64,000 nt of DNA from Strongylocentrotus droebachiensis (GCA_035222895.1 JAVYIG010000633.1:1-64000), one strand, 5' to 3'. Numbered from the stretch's first letter, positions 1 to 10,920 are shown. Translations and numbers: made by a program. Notes: generated by a model not told the origin, from the sequence alone.

Positions 1-803
1 CGGCTAGATTTTAGCCGTTAGGCCCCTCCCACAAACATGACAAACTTGCCACGGCCGTATTGTTATGCCCCCAAAATCCCCCAAAATGTCATTTTACCTC
101 GTGCATATCCAAATTTCAATTAGGCCTAGGCTATAATACATCGGTTCCACTTACTAACTTGATTGAAATAATCTGTTTAATGGTCCCTTTTAAGGAAATT
201 ATGGGTCAAAATCGACATCCATGTTGAAAATCTTGCAAGCCGTGTTAAACTCTCGCTGCCGGCAATCTCATCCCTTCTAGTCTACGCCGAAGGCAAAATG
301 ATTATGAAGGAAAAACTGTGATAACGCCATAACGAACGTGTAGATGGCGCACAGTTTTTCCTTCATAATCATATACTTGTCGCAGCCCTAAAAAAACAAA
401 ATAACGCCTTTCACGTCATATTTCAGCAAATGCCGATGTTGGCTTTTTTGTTGGCATTTTCTTGTTGCTTATATTACGCACAACCAGCCGGCCCATGTAT
501 TGTTTTTTTTAATTAAATAATTAATGAACGGTCACCGTGTTGTTTTGAAAGTGGAGCTGAATTGGTATGCTCGTATTGGCTAAATTTCACAAATTTTGTG
601 GTATAAAATTACCTTCATAGCAATTTTAGGTTCTAAAAGGGCACTAGAAATGTCATAGATACGAATAAGAGCAATAACCATGCACTTTGAAGGCATTTGC
701 GGTCTGAAAACAAAACTCAACTATCCCTTTGACACTTCTAAGCTTGATATGTTTTGCATGTACATGTATATGTGTAAATATGTTATTGTCTTTCTCATTG
801 CAG
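1..803. other. Upstream intron/flank of the MRNIP gene
   Basis: No exon encoding the expected Cys-rich zinc ribbon is visible on the + strand here, so this is probably intron. The only notable structure is the long inverted repeat at 298-372, annotated separately. Confidence 0.5.
298..372. repeat. Perfect 23-bp inverted repeat, hairpin
   Basis: Arms 298-320 and 350-372 are exact reverse complements (ATGATTATGAAGGAAAAACT and on). An additional short pairing, CGCCAT with ATGGCG, lies inside the loop, separated from the main stem by a small bulge. Confidence 0.9.
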
Positions 804-947
804 GTTTATGGGAGAGGATCTGGCAAGGAATGCAGGTTGCTGGTTCAGTCTCTCAACATGACTGCAGGCCAGATGGCGGATGAAGACACCACTAATTGTC
901 AGCCTACCTTCTCTGGCCACCCGGGTGAAGAAATTGAAATATTGCAG
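804..947 (+). CDS. MRNIP: MRNIP exon: post-zinc-ribbon segment
   Basis: Preceded by a pyrimidine-rich tract ending in CAG and followed by GTATTT. It encodes 48 codons from VYGRGSGKEC to GEEIEILQ. This is the most conserved part of the gene visible in the window and the basis for the family call. Confidence 0.85.
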
Positions 948-3900
948 GTATTTACCCCTAGATGCCATTACCATTGTGCACAAATACAAACCATTTATTT
1001 TCTTCAATGAATGTGTTTATTAAAATGGATGTGGAAGATTTCTTTCATGTCTGGTGTCATTTACAGGGCTGAACACCAACAGGCTTCCAGTACATCAACA
1101 CATTATTTCACAAACACAATATAAATGAGTGAGAAGCATTCCTTGATGCAAATATATAATAAAGACCCCTTTTGTACACTATAAATAAATTCAATAATAA
1201 TAAATAATAAATTCAATGGCTACACCCCCCCCCCCCCAATTTTGTTTCTTCTTAAAGGCAAACAGATTTTCATTTTTATGTCCTTGGCTTTATTATTAGA
1301 CGAATGAAAACACACCAGACATTGATGAGTGCCCAAAATCATCATCCAAGTGGAACAGATTCTGTGAGGAAGAACCTGATGAATCCAACATGCCAGAAGA
1401 GGATGGATGCCAAGGACTTGCAATTCCATCAGGTTTGTCCATATTTAAGTCAGTGCATGTCCAAGATAAGACAACTTATTTTGTTTATGACTTGATACAT
1501 TTAACTCTGTAACCGATCATCGGATTGTTGGCCAATCAGGTGAAATCGGATAATAATTTGTAATCAGCGATGTTTTTTTAAAGCCAACATTTTTCAAGTT
1601 TTTGGCTATCAAATGCTAAAAAAACATGCATAGCTGGGATTATTTTGTCATAAGGAGTTGTTGTAGACCATGTTTGTTGATATTTAGAGCCATTTCATGA
1701 CTTTGAAATTAATCACATTTGTCTAAAGGCACGGTCCCACTGCACTTACGGATGCAAAGAGGATGTAAAACGTTTAAAAAATCTTGCCATCCGTTGGAAA
1801 ACGCTATGCATCCGTTGTGTACTCATTGCATACGTGTTTCATACGCTCTATCCATCGAGCATCCGTCCACTGTGATTTCATCCGCGCAAAAAGTTTTGAG
1901 CTGCACAAAACTTTAGAACGGATGAACTTCCGCCGTGTACGGTGTAAATCCGTGACAAATACGAGCAACAAACGTTCTATGTCCGTTATCATTCGTTAAA
2001 CGTCCGCTGTATCCTCTCTGCATCCTATGGGCATCCTCGCAACTCACATCCGCTGCAGCTGAAAACGGAAAGAGGGAGGAAAGATAAGGTACATGGAACG
2101 TCTATACATCGTTAGTAGCACGGAAATAGAAAGGATGTAAGCGTATGCATCTCGTATATAAAGTATTCAAAGCTGTCATCCACTTCCATCCGCCTTCATC
2201 CGCTAGGCTTTCGATGAACTTCCGTTTAACATCCCCGCTACATACTACCCACGTCCGTTATTTTCCGTTCTGTTTTCGCAATTTTTCGCAAATTTTGTCC
2301 AATTCTGGAGCGGATGAAAACGGATGGAGCCACACCCGAAATTTTGCTCGTCCGCTGTGTCCGTTATGCATACGTTTTGTGTCCATCGGCCAGTGGGACC
2401 GGGCCATAAGAGAAGAGGCAAACCATGCGAGCTGCCATCTTGGATTATAATGTTGGCATACATTTTTTGTCCATTGTCATTAAGATCCAAGATGGCGGCT
2501 TGCATGGTTTGCCTCTATTCTTAGACTAATATTATCAATTTCAAAGTCATGAAAAGGCACTAAATATCAACAAACTTGGTCTACAACAACTCTAAATGAC
2601 AAAATAATCCCAGCTATGCATGTTTTTTTTAGCATTTGATAGCCCAAAACTTGAACATTTTCGGCATTAAAAAAAAAAATTAATACAGATCAAAGGTGCG
2701 AGGGTGTCTCTCCGATCTGACAATCCGATCAAAGCCCCAACTTACAGGCCTAAATACATTCTCCAGCATGAATTGGTGATAAGAGTAGTTGGTTCAACTC
2801 ACTGATGTAAATCCTTTTTTGAGTGTGTATTTACAGGAGACCTGTAGAGTGATGGGTTGGTATACCAGGAATAGACCCCTATCAGAATGTACATGTAATT
2901 ACAGCCTTTTCACACACAGCTAAAATTCTATAAACATGATTAGTTTAAAGGGCTTTAAACTAATCAGCTGTACATACGACATCATTCACACACAGAAATG
3001 TCGGTGCGATCGTTAATCGTTTTGTGATGAACTACTGTTCTTAAAATGCGCAGTAGTGCCATTGCGCATTGAAGGTCATGTCATATCAAACCAAGCGCAC
3101 GCTTCATCCAGTTTAAACACGTTTAAACCGTTCACACACAAAATGTCAAGCTCTCTAGATACGAACTTCGTATCTGCAGCCTGCTTTGAGGGGCGTATGA
3201 ATCGCGACTTTGTATCTATCCGAACATCGTATAAACATGTTCACACAGGGAAATTTTTCTTTAAAGGGTGTTTAAAACTGTTGAGTTAAACATGTTTATA
3301 CTAATCATCTCTAGATACGATGAATTTTAGCTGTGTGTGAAAAGGCTGTTAAGTCTGTTTCTATAGAAGCACAGTTACAGACAGTGGGTACATGGATGTC
3401 TGGAATGTGGGCAATGTTACATTGCGACTTCAATGTGATTTTTGTGGTGCGTGGTGACATATTGTAGTGACTGTATTACTTGTCTTTGTGAAAAAAAATT
3501 GTCCAAAAAAGGGGGTTTATTGCATGTAAAATTGTAGTTAACCTCTATCATATTTCTTTGTTCTGTGTGTGCAGGTGCCGATGAAATCCACAAATTGATT
3601 TTCAGGGCCTAATGTACCAGTAATCATAAGTAGTGTTCTACATATCACTATTGGAAATGTATCTCTAGAGTCAAAGGTGTGCATGTGAATTGCCAACTAA
3701 ATTGGTTGCCTGCCATCCATGTTAAGAAATCAACAGGAAAGTGAATGAGATGCCTGTTTTTGGAAGTCACACCCGAGGTAGATGCTGTCAAGATGCATCA
3801 AGGACAATGAATTGTATTTTTTTTATGAACTCTTCCTTATGCAGAACTTGTAACTACTGAAAGACCCTCCCAATTCAAGCGGAAGAAGAGTCGGAACAGC

Positions 3901-5601
3901 TTCAGCACGGGTCACTCTGGCAAGCGCATCAGACAGGTAATGAAAGACTTGTTGTGTACTGTGAGTCTAAAAATCTTCTGCGCTGAAGTTTGACAAGCTA
4001 TGCCGTTGTGCACCATATTTGTGGCCTCTGTAAAACTACACATATCATTGTATTATTTTACATCTGCCCCGCTAACAAATCTTCCGTGACCCTGCCTCAT
4101 TGCTTAATTTGATTAAGAATAGCTTAATAATCATTATCTACTCTGCCAGCCAAAGTGGGGGAAGATGGATATTAATTTCTTTGCCTAAATGCATGTATAC
4201 ATGTATGTTGACTCAGGTTTACTTCATAAATTACCTTGTATCATGCCTTGTGATGGTTTTGTACGAGGCTGATAATGAATGTTCACTCGTTTGCTGTGTA
4301 TCAATTACTAAGCGTGTCTTTGCAGGATGGAAGAAGTGAGATCAGCATTTACAAAAAATATTTATTTGTTTGGCCATTAACTAAATGTTTATTGGTAATA
4401 ATTGTTTATACAAATTTAATGACACTCATTTCGTTGGAAATGGTAAGGAATTTTGTTTTCTCTTTCTATTTTCATGATACTATCATAAATACTACCTCGT
4501 TTGTAAACTAAGAGGAATTTAATGTCTGCCATTTCATGTGTTGCCTTCCAGGATAGAGAAACTGATCGGGATACACTGCCAGATGCTAACCACCAGGAGA
4601 ATGGCCCGTACCCTGGATGCTCTTCTCATGAAACAGTGAAGGCTCCCAGCTGGGACAGACACTTCTCTATGAGCAATGTTAGACAAGGGAACCAGGATGT
4701 CCATCCTTCAAACATCAGACCAACAAATGTGTTCAACCCGGAGAGGGACTCTATTGCCCGACAGCATCTTGAAACATTTAATCCTGATCAATTGACCACC
4801 AAGTCTAGTGAGACTGCACATGGTACTCTCTATAAGCAACAAAATGCCGGTGATAGCGTCTCTCTGAACAGCAGTAAGAAGGATAACAAGCAGCACTGCG
4901 AGGATATGACTATCACATCTGCTTCACATTATGAGTCTACCAAAGTGAATGAGAAACAAAAATCAAAGTCCTCTGCAGCAAGTGTATCTTCAAACAGCAA
5001 GTGGGCTGTGTTTGCAGAACCTGATTCAGATAGTGATGATGGAGATGACTTTGGAGAAGAGGTAACACCTGACGTTGACATTTGTTTTGAAAGGAAAAGT
5101 TGTGAGGAGGCAAATGGTGACGCATTTGAAGAGTTTTCAACCCAAGAGCATGTCGGTGAACCGAATTTGTCGATCAGTAATAGGAGATTGGGTGGCGTAG
5201 GCACAAACCACTCAGGTGACCTGCAAGAAAATCAGCCCCATGAGAGCAGAACTTTAAGACTGAGTACCATGAATGACAACATTCATAAATATCCAGATTC
5301 TCATCAAAATAAGAAAATGGAGAAAAAAGGTCGTTTTGGTCCTCCCGTTGGTCATCTCATTGCAAGAAGACCTCAGAGTCATATGTTGAAAATCCAGAAA
5401 TCAATTACATCTTCCAGTGAATCCAGAAAACCCCTTGTTCCTCAAGTATGTCAAACCAATACTGATTCTGCGCTTCATCTTTCAGCTAGAGAAGCAGGGA
5501 CATCCCGCAACGTTGATCATATGCACATGCCGTCGAGGCAATCTTTTCAATTAGCTGACGAAGATTTAGAAGATCTGCCAGATGACTTTGATGTTTGGTA
5601 A
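804..5601 (+). CDS. MRNIP: MRNIP-like gene (MRN complex-interacting protein), 3' four exons
   Basis: Four exons join in phase: 804-947 (phase 0), 1300-1432 (ends phase 1), 3845-3936 (returns to phase 0) and 4552-5601 (stop TAA). All have AG/GT boundaries. The first visible exon starts VYGRGSGKECRLLVQSLN, closely matching the vertebrate MRNIP segment that follows the N-terminal zinc ribbon (AYGEGSGADCRRHVQKLN in human, from memory). The next exon carries SSSKWNRF and the last carries SKWAVF, the repeated S-K-W motifs of this family. MRNIP binds MRE11-RAD50-NBS1 in the nucleus and supports ATM signalling and fork protection; that role is known in human and inferred here. The zinc-ribbon exon 1 is not visible and should lie upstream. 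The terminal exon is long, so the protein may exceed the ~340 aa human form. Confidence 0.82.
1300..1432 (+). CDS. MRNIP: MRNIP exon with first S-K-W motif
   Basis: Begins after TATTATTAG and ends before GTTTGT. It encodes TNENTPDIDECPKSSSKWNR followed by an acidic stretch. The SKW motif within acidic sequence is typical of MRNIP. The intron before it contains a poly(C) run at about 1225-1238. Confidence 0.78.
1508..2745. mobile_element. Long-terminal-inverted-repeat foldback element, copy 1
   Basis: The left part (about 1563-1725) and right part (about 2440-2680) are inverted copies: a left-arm sequence containing AAAACATGCATAGCTGGGAT recurs on the right in reverse complement, with the sides joining around TCCAAGATGGCGGC. 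The outer ends carry CTGTAA / TTACAG. A related copy lies at about 19090-19552. Copy 1 is split by the MITE at 1727-2406. Non-coding. Confidence 0.75.
1727..2406. mobile_element. PIF/Harbinger-type MITE nested in the foldback element
   Basis: Inverted ends GGCACGGTCCCACTG (1728-1742) and CAGTGGGACCGGGCC (2391-2405) match at 14 of 15 positions. The element is flanked by TAA at 1724-1726 and 2407-2409, the TWA target duplication typical of PIF/Harbinger. The related copy near 19235 reads straight through GTCTAAGAGAAGAGG, which gives the empty site. The interior is rich in CGGATG/CATCCG words and has no credible coding sequence. Confidence 0.85.
2902..3348. mobile_element. PIF/Harbinger-type MITE with 27-bp perfect inverted ends
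   Basis: The left end CAGCCTTTTCACACACAGCT and the following AAAATTC are repeated exactly as reverse complement at the right end. TTA flanks both sides (2899-2901 and 3349-3351). It is 447 bp with no coding capacity, inserted in an MRNIP intron. The interior has further short inverted repeats around GTTTAAAC. Confidence 0.88.
3845..3936 (+). CDS. MRNIP: MRNIP exon, basic segment
   Basis: Acceptor TATGCAG, donor CAG|GTAATG. Read in the phase left by the preceding exon it gives ELVTTERPSQFKRKKSRNSF and then STGHSGKRIRQ. The KRKKSR cluster could serve as a nuclear localisation signal (inference). Because this exon preserves phase on both sides, the gene model is self-consistent. Confidence 0.72.
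4552..5601 (+). CDS. MRNIP: MRNIP terminal exon
   Basis: After TTGCCTTCCAG the exon runs open for 349 codons to TAA. It is polar and Ser/Asp-rich, apparently disordered. A second SKW motif (SKWAVFAEPDSDSDDGDD) is encoded from about 4993. A basic patch KKGRFGPPVGHLIARRPQS lies at about 5320-5380, and the end is acidic-aromatic (LEDLPDDFDVW). An ATG at 4522 is in frame just upstream, but it lies in the inferred intron, so exonic use depends on the AG at 4550-4551. Confidence 0.8.
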   Translation, partial: DRETDRDTLPDANHQENGPYPGCSSHETVKAPSWDRHFSMSNVRQGNQDVHPSNIRPTNVFNPERDSIARQHLETFNPDQLTTKSSETAHGTLYKQQNAGDSVSLNSSKKDNKQHCEDMTITSASHYESTKVNEKQKSKSSAASVSSNSKWAVFAEPDSDSDDGDDFGEEVTPDVDICFERKSCEEANGDAFEEFSTQEHVGEPNLSISNRRLGGVGTNHSGDLQENQPHESRTLRLSTMNDNIHKYPDSHQNKKMEKKGRFGPPVGHLIARRPQSHMLKIQKSITSSSESRKPLVPQVCQTNTDSALHLSAREAGTSRNVDHMHMPSRQSFQLADEDLEDLPDDFDVW

Positions 5602-6190
5602 ATGGACAACAGGGCATTGGTGCTTTCTTCAGCATAATGGACACAACCAAGTGATGCAGTAATTTTGGTACATGCTACACCAACAATTTCTCGCTTATGA
5701 AGGGAGTCTTCCCTGTACAGACTAGTTTCATCTCTCCATCCTCACTATATCCTGGCAGCATGCAGCAGATCTATGAGCTCCAGAAAATCTTTGGATTTGA
5801 CTATATGAACATCTTCAAATTCTGCTGTAACAAAATGCACATTAACCTGCCAAGATGAATGGTCAATTTTGTGTGTGGTTCTTGACGAAGGACATACACT
5901 GAGTGTGCGGTAATGGACAACAGGGATTTAGTACTTCAACATAATGGATGCAACCAACTGATTCAGTATTTGTGGAATACTGTATTACCACTTTCATGTT
6001 TGTGGAAGGCCTCATATAGAGACTAGTTCATCTTGCAGTTCAGTTCTTGCATGTCCAGAAAATATTTGCACTTGACTCATTCTCAGACTATGACTCCATC
6101 TTCAAATTCTTGTGTAACAAAATGCACCTTTAACATGTCAAGATGAATGAACACATTTTCTTGTGGTTGATAGTAATGAACAGTCGTCAG
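5602..6190 (+). repeat. Duplicated segment in the MRNIP 3' UTR/flank
   Basis: Sequence starting AATGGACAACAGGG at about 5600 recurs at about 5911. Paired landmarks follow: CATAATGGA-CAACCAA, and ACAAAATGCAC followed by CAAGATGAATG, near 5830 and again near 6117. The period is roughly 300 bp and the copies are diverged. It begins immediately at the stop codon. Confidence 0.7.
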
Positions 6191-6269
6191 TCGGTGAGCC
6201 CTGTGATGCATGATTCATCTTGACCAAGTTGGCAGCCTTGAAGAAACCCTGCGGAGCAAGACATAGACA

Positions 6270-6442
6270 TTGACCAGAAGAGCTTTCAAGACAAGTACCA
6301 GAAGAACTTCCAAGACATTCACCAGAAGAACTTCCAAGACATGCACCAGAAGAACTTCCAAGACAAATACCAGAAGAACTTCCAAGACTAGTACCAGAAG
6401 AACTTCCAAGACAAATACCAGAAGAACTTCCAAGACAAGTAC
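6270..6442. repeat. 24-bp minisatellite, about 7 units
   Basis: The unit is roughly AAGACAAGTACCAGAAGAACTTCC with variation confined mainly to the AAGTA/ATTCA/ATGCA positions. Open frames across it on both strands (Thr/Ser/Lys-rich, Leu/Val-rich) result from the repeat and are not genes. Confidence 0.9.
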
Positions 6443-7925
6443 CTTGCCAGGTTCATGCAAGTCAAGTGTTCAGGGAACAGGTATCTTGTGTGGTTTACTG
6501 AGCTGAAAGATATGTGATAATGCTCAAATTCACTAAAGGGGCCCTAGACCCCTTCCCAAATTCCTGAGTTGGTCATGTGTGTGTGTGTGTGGAAATTGTG
6601 GGACATGAACATCATGGTTGTCTGGCTGTGCAATCATTCTTTGATGTTTCATTTTCTACCAGGGCAAGTCCAAGGTATTTGGTCTTGTTGCTTAGTAAAG
6701 TGGAATTTTAAACATAAAAAACATTATTGTTTTTCATATTTCTTCTAATGCTGGTTTTAGTAAGGCTTTCAAATTGATACAGTAATTATAATAAATATTA
6801 ATATGGACATTTATATAGCGCTGGTATCCACCAGGCTCCGACGCTCTCGGCGCTGTACATATTACAACCACAAACATATCAGATAATTTTTCCTATCGGG
6901 TAAATTTATGATAGAGTACTTAGGACTTGCCCGCCATTGACAACTGTTAAAGGCAAATTACTATTTTTTGCCTACAGTAGTAGCACAAGTGTGAAATGAT
7001 GATTTTGTGGTGTTCTGTGATTCTTTGTTTTTTGCTATGTAAGTGTATGAGCCGCACATGAGAGAAATGTGACAGTGTGTAAAACAGCAGTCTAATCCCT
7101 GCAATATGTATAAGTAATCAGGAGTATATGTGACCTTAGAACCTGTGGGCACGTAATATCGTGGAAAATCAAATTTTGATCTTGGAATGGAATGGAATGT
7201 GACCAATTAGAATGGAAAATACTTTTCAATGTTAAAGTTGTTAAAATCTGTAACTCTTTGATAGATGTTATATTGGAAACTTGAAGATACATACAGTACC
7301 TGCATGTCTGGTGCCACTGCCATCAGGAATATGATGCAAACTTACAATCGCGTACAACGTGCAAAGTTCGTTGAAGAAATGATCCGTTCACTTTAGATCA
7401 CCGCTGGCATGTGTCAGAGAATTACGGATTATTCCTTGAACACTTACTTTTTTATAATGATGAGTAGAGATTTAAAGCCTAACACAATACAACTAACACA
7501 GGCTGTGGTTAATTAGCCCAACTATCTTGGTTGATGATTTTGTTTTGAAATGGTGAAATAAGAGATGTAGGTCATCTCGGTTACAATGCGCAGCAACTGC
7601 ATTTGCCAAATACTGAAAATATAGTTCTTACATTATCCTCAAATAGAATATTATGTTCTTAATTAAATATTCATCAATAATCATTCCTCTTGCAGGCAGG
7701 AGAATGTACATGAAGGTGAAAACCTTCCCTCACTGTTAACATGTGGTACCCTACAAGAAAGGACCATTCAATCGAAAGGAATCTATTGACCCCTGAAATT
7801 AATTCTGAAAATTATGCAAAGAATCTGATCAGATGTTAAAATAGTTAACCCACTGCTAACTTATTTTCTTTAACATATGCAATGTGAAAGTAGGTTTCCT
7901 CTTAACTGGTTAGTTCCAGTATTAA
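6443..7925. other. Non-coding intergenic DNA
   Basis: Contains a short (TG)n run near 6576 and a short segment at about 6795-6865 with GCGCTGGTATCC...GGCGCTGTACA, resembling dispersed short repeats of marine invertebrates. No exon with a recognisable protein motif is seen. Confidence 0.5.
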
Positions 7926-8373
7926 GCCTAGGAAATGTGTGAAAGTTGTAAATTTGTCAATACCTACTGTAGAGCACAGGATAGAACTATGGTCTTATCT
8001 TTAGTAGATATCCTTCTAATTATGGCTAGAGAAACTGCTCGGGTCCAGGCTTCTTTTCTTGACATCCAGTTGCTGATATATAACTAAAATTTTGATTAAA
8101 AATCTCTTTTAGATCACATATTGCTGTTTTAAAAACTTACTCTCATCGGCCTAGGAAATGTGTGAAAGTTGTAAATTTGTCAATACCTACTGTAGAGCAC
8201 AGGATAGAACTATGGTCTTATCTTTAGTAGATATCCTTCTAATTATGGCTAGAGAAACTGCTCGGGTCCAGGCTTCTTTTCTTGACATCCAGTTGCTGAT
8301 ATATAACTAAAATTTTGATTAAAAATCTCTTTTAGATCACATATTGCTGTTTTAAAAACTTACTCTCATCGGC
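7926..8373. repeat. 223-bp tandem duplication, essentially identical
   Basis: GCCTAGGAAATGTGTGAAAG at 7926 recurs at 8149. The whole unit, through TTACTCTCATCGGCC, reads identically in both copies as far as can be compared by eye. The lack of divergence indicates a recent duplication or an assembly duplication. Confidence 0.93.
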
Positions 8374-9347
8374 CATCTTCTTGAAAGCTACCATTTAACT
8401 TTGACCGTACCAAACATAACACAGTACATTAGGATCAGATAGCTGTCTAATTCAAAGGTTTGCTTTGAACACTGTTACTTATATATTTTGTTTTCATCTG
8501 TCGACTTCTATTTTGTATGCCTCCTCCCACTCATTATATCCGCGATATCTCAAGAACCACTAGAGATATGAGGTTCAAACCTTGGTGGTAATATGTATCA
8601 TGAAACTACAAGGGAGTAGAGATATTGGCCTGCTGTGCCACCAGAGACCCATGGATCCATCGACTCCTGGGATGGATTCTTGAAAGCCTTGTTGGACCTT
8701 TCCAGGACTACCATCTGTCATGGATTTTTTTTAATTTTTGATTTTTTTTTTTTTAAAGGTCGTGCCATGTAGCTTTTCAAAGCTCTTTTGGAGCTTACAA
8801 GAGCTACTGTATGTTTGTTAGCATTTCCTTGAATTTTCTTTTTTTGTTATCTCTCAATTCATTGAAGGGAATATTAATTTCATAAATCATGTTAACATCT
8901 TTTAAGCATGTTCACTTCTGCCACCAAAATGCGTACCTCTCACCTTGAAACATGTTCATCATAGCCAGAGGATATGCATATCTGCAGACAGCCCAAAAGA
9001 CACCTTACCTTGGATATCAGGAGCTTCTTTTCTCTTGTCATTCGGAACAAAACTACCTTCTAGCATTTCGCTATTAAGGTTGTATTTACTTTTTATGAAA
9101 CAGAGATGTGTCTTGCAATAACTTAGTTGTGAACTTGACGTGGGCCATATGATTCAGTATTCAGGTTTTTTTAAAGGGACACCTGGAGGCATTCCAGCCA
9201 CTCTATAGCTTGATGGGTGATAATAAGGTACAGTAGCTCTTGCTGAATGAGCAAAGGCTTTTATACATCTAAGTTTGTGAAAGATAAATTTAAGGATGGA
9301 AAACCTAAAGCTGGTTGAGAACTAACTCAAGGGAGCTCCGCCGTATG
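8374..9347. other. Non-coding DNA
   Basis: Apart from a T-rich stretch near 8735, no repeat, RNA gene or exon could be supported. Confidence 0.45.
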
Positions 9348-9779
9348 GGGCGCCAAGTGTTACCCTAGTTTTTCGGTATAAAATCACCTCATTTTGTTAC
9401 AAAATTTGTACCGAATTAATTTTGTTACAAAATGATTTGTACCGAATTTATTTTGTAACAAAATTTTATTCTGTTAAAAACTTTTGTAACAAAATAAATT
9501 TTGTTACAAAATGATTTGTACCGAATTCATTTTGTTACAAAATGATTTGTACCGAATTCGTTTTGTTACAAAATCATTTTTACGGAATTCATTTTGTTAC
9601 AAAATTATTTTTACCGAATCTATTTTGTTACAAAAATTTTACCGAATTCATTTTGTTACAAAATGATTTGTACCGAATTCGTTTTGTTACAAAATCATTT
9701 TTACCGAATTCATTTTGTTACAAAATGACTTTGTACCAAATACATTTTGTACCGAAAAACCAGGGTAACACTTGGCGCC
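9348..9779. mobile_element. MITE-like element filled with a ~32-bp satellite
   Basis: Ends are GGCGCCAAGTGTTACCCT (9348) and AGGGTAACACTTGGCGCC (9762-9779), exact inverted repeats of 18 bp. The interior is about ten tandem units of a ~30-35-bp motif, TTTTGTTACAAAATGATTTG followed by TACCGAATTCA, itself containing the palindrome TTTTGTTACAAAA. Open frames inside are repeat artefacts. Confidence 0.82.
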
Positions 9780-9782
9780 TTA

Positions 9783-10010
9783 GGACGCCAAGTGTTACCC
9801 TGGTTTTTTCGGTAACACTTTGCGCCTTGGGTCGCCAAGTGTAACCCTGGTTTTTCGGTATAAAATCACCTCATTTTGTCACAGAATATACTCAAAACTG
9901 TATTTTGTAACAACATTATGTTAAACAATTTATTTTGTTACAAAATGACTTTGTACCGAATTCATTCTGTATTACAAAATGTTTTTTTTTGTGGACGGAA
10001 TACATTTCGT
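9783..10010. mobile_element. Partial second copy of the 32-bp-satellite element
   Basis: GCCAAGTGTTACCCTGG at about 9786 and GCCAAGTGTAACCCTGGTTT at about 9833 restart the same left end, followed by CGGTATAAAATCACCTC and a few diverged TTTTGTTACAAAA units. The right inverted end is missing. Confidence 0.7.
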
Positions 10011-10379
10011 ACCGAACACATTTTTATTCTGTGTACGGAATTATAGTCCGTTCCATAATATTACAGAAGCTAAAGACTTCGTACAAATTGCTCTGGATAG
10101 TCCGAGAGAAGCTCTTTCGTTCGACACGTAGAAACACGGCGTCATTGCACGCACATCGTTGTGACACGATTGCATTTCTAGTTTATATATTTGTCGTTCT
10201 TATGTAATAAACTGAAGGGCAATGATTCATTAGGACTATGGAACTTGGAAGTTATCCATCTTAGTTTAATTCCATTTCTATAGCATCATAGGGGGAGAGG
10301 TGGACTTAAAAATCTTCCTGCGTCTTAATAGTGGTACATCTTAATTCCAGTGTCTTAAAGTGAACTTTGTTCCATATAC

Positions 10380-10570
10380 TTCATATTCCAGTTCCAATTA
10401 ACATCTAGTTCTTTACATGGTTATGGGGGGAATTTCCAGGGAGAGCTTAATTACATGTTGTCCCGAGGAAGGCTCAAATACCAGTCTTTGTTCCGTACCT
10501 TCATATTCCAGTATGACTATGGGGGGGGATTTCCAGGGAGAGCTTAATTACATGTCCCGACGAAGGCCCC
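10380..10570. repeat. Short tandem duplication
   Basis: TTCCAGGGAGAGCTTAATTA preceded by a G run occurs at about 10433 and again at about 10531, each preceded by CTTCATATTCCAGT. The period is near 100-115 bp. Non-coding. Confidence 0.7.
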
Positions 10571-10605
10571 AAACACGAGTCCTCTCGTTTAAAAAATGTA
10601 ACGGG

Positions 10606-10920
10606 TTATAAAGACACAATGCTGATGTGGGGGAACACGATGCGCTGAGCTACCTTGGAAAGCACACACGCAGCGGTTGTGCTACAGCTGCAATTGAGGG
10701 TTGATGGACTTCCAAAATCCTGTCTGCTTATTCGGCCAGCTCCTCCAATGAAGACAGCGTTAGCAGAAGCCATGATGGTCTGTGCAGTGATCGGTAGGCG
10801 TTTCAAGAACAATTTGCGTAAGATGCCACGTTCCAACTGGCGTTCACCCAAGTGTGCACGCATGCGCCGGAGTAGCTGCAATGGCTTCCGGTCGCCCAAT
10901 TCCTCTACCCTGAGAAGCAT
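10606..10920 (-). pseudogene. Gypsy-like retrotransposon gag fragment
   Basis: The 104-codon frame reads VEELGDRKPLQLLRRMRAHL followed by LRKLFLKRLP. The ELGDRKPSQLLRRM...LRxLFLxRLP pattern is the hallmark of the gag-like protein of many invertebrate Ty3/Gypsy elements. Only the C-terminal half of that domain is present; no protease, reverse transcriptase or LTR is visible next to it. A second piece with the other half lies at about 16300-16860. Confidence 0.72.

Noticed and set aside
680..1010. Small + frames starting at 680 and 729 as gene starts
   Set aside because: The coding match to MRNIP begins only after the AG at 802-803; the upstream part is intron-like.
6215..6506. Open frames on both strands with TRRTSKT and VLEVLLV repeats
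   Set aside because: Direct translation of the 24-bp minisatellite.
6795..6865. tRNA or snRNA gene near GCGCTGGTATCC...GGCGCTGTACA
   Set aside because: No cloverleaf or A/B-box arrangement could be built; more likely a short dispersed repeat.
9542..9844. 100-codon frame with repeated FCYKN/IHFVTK blocks
   Set aside because: Translation of the ~32-bp satellite inside a MITE-like element.
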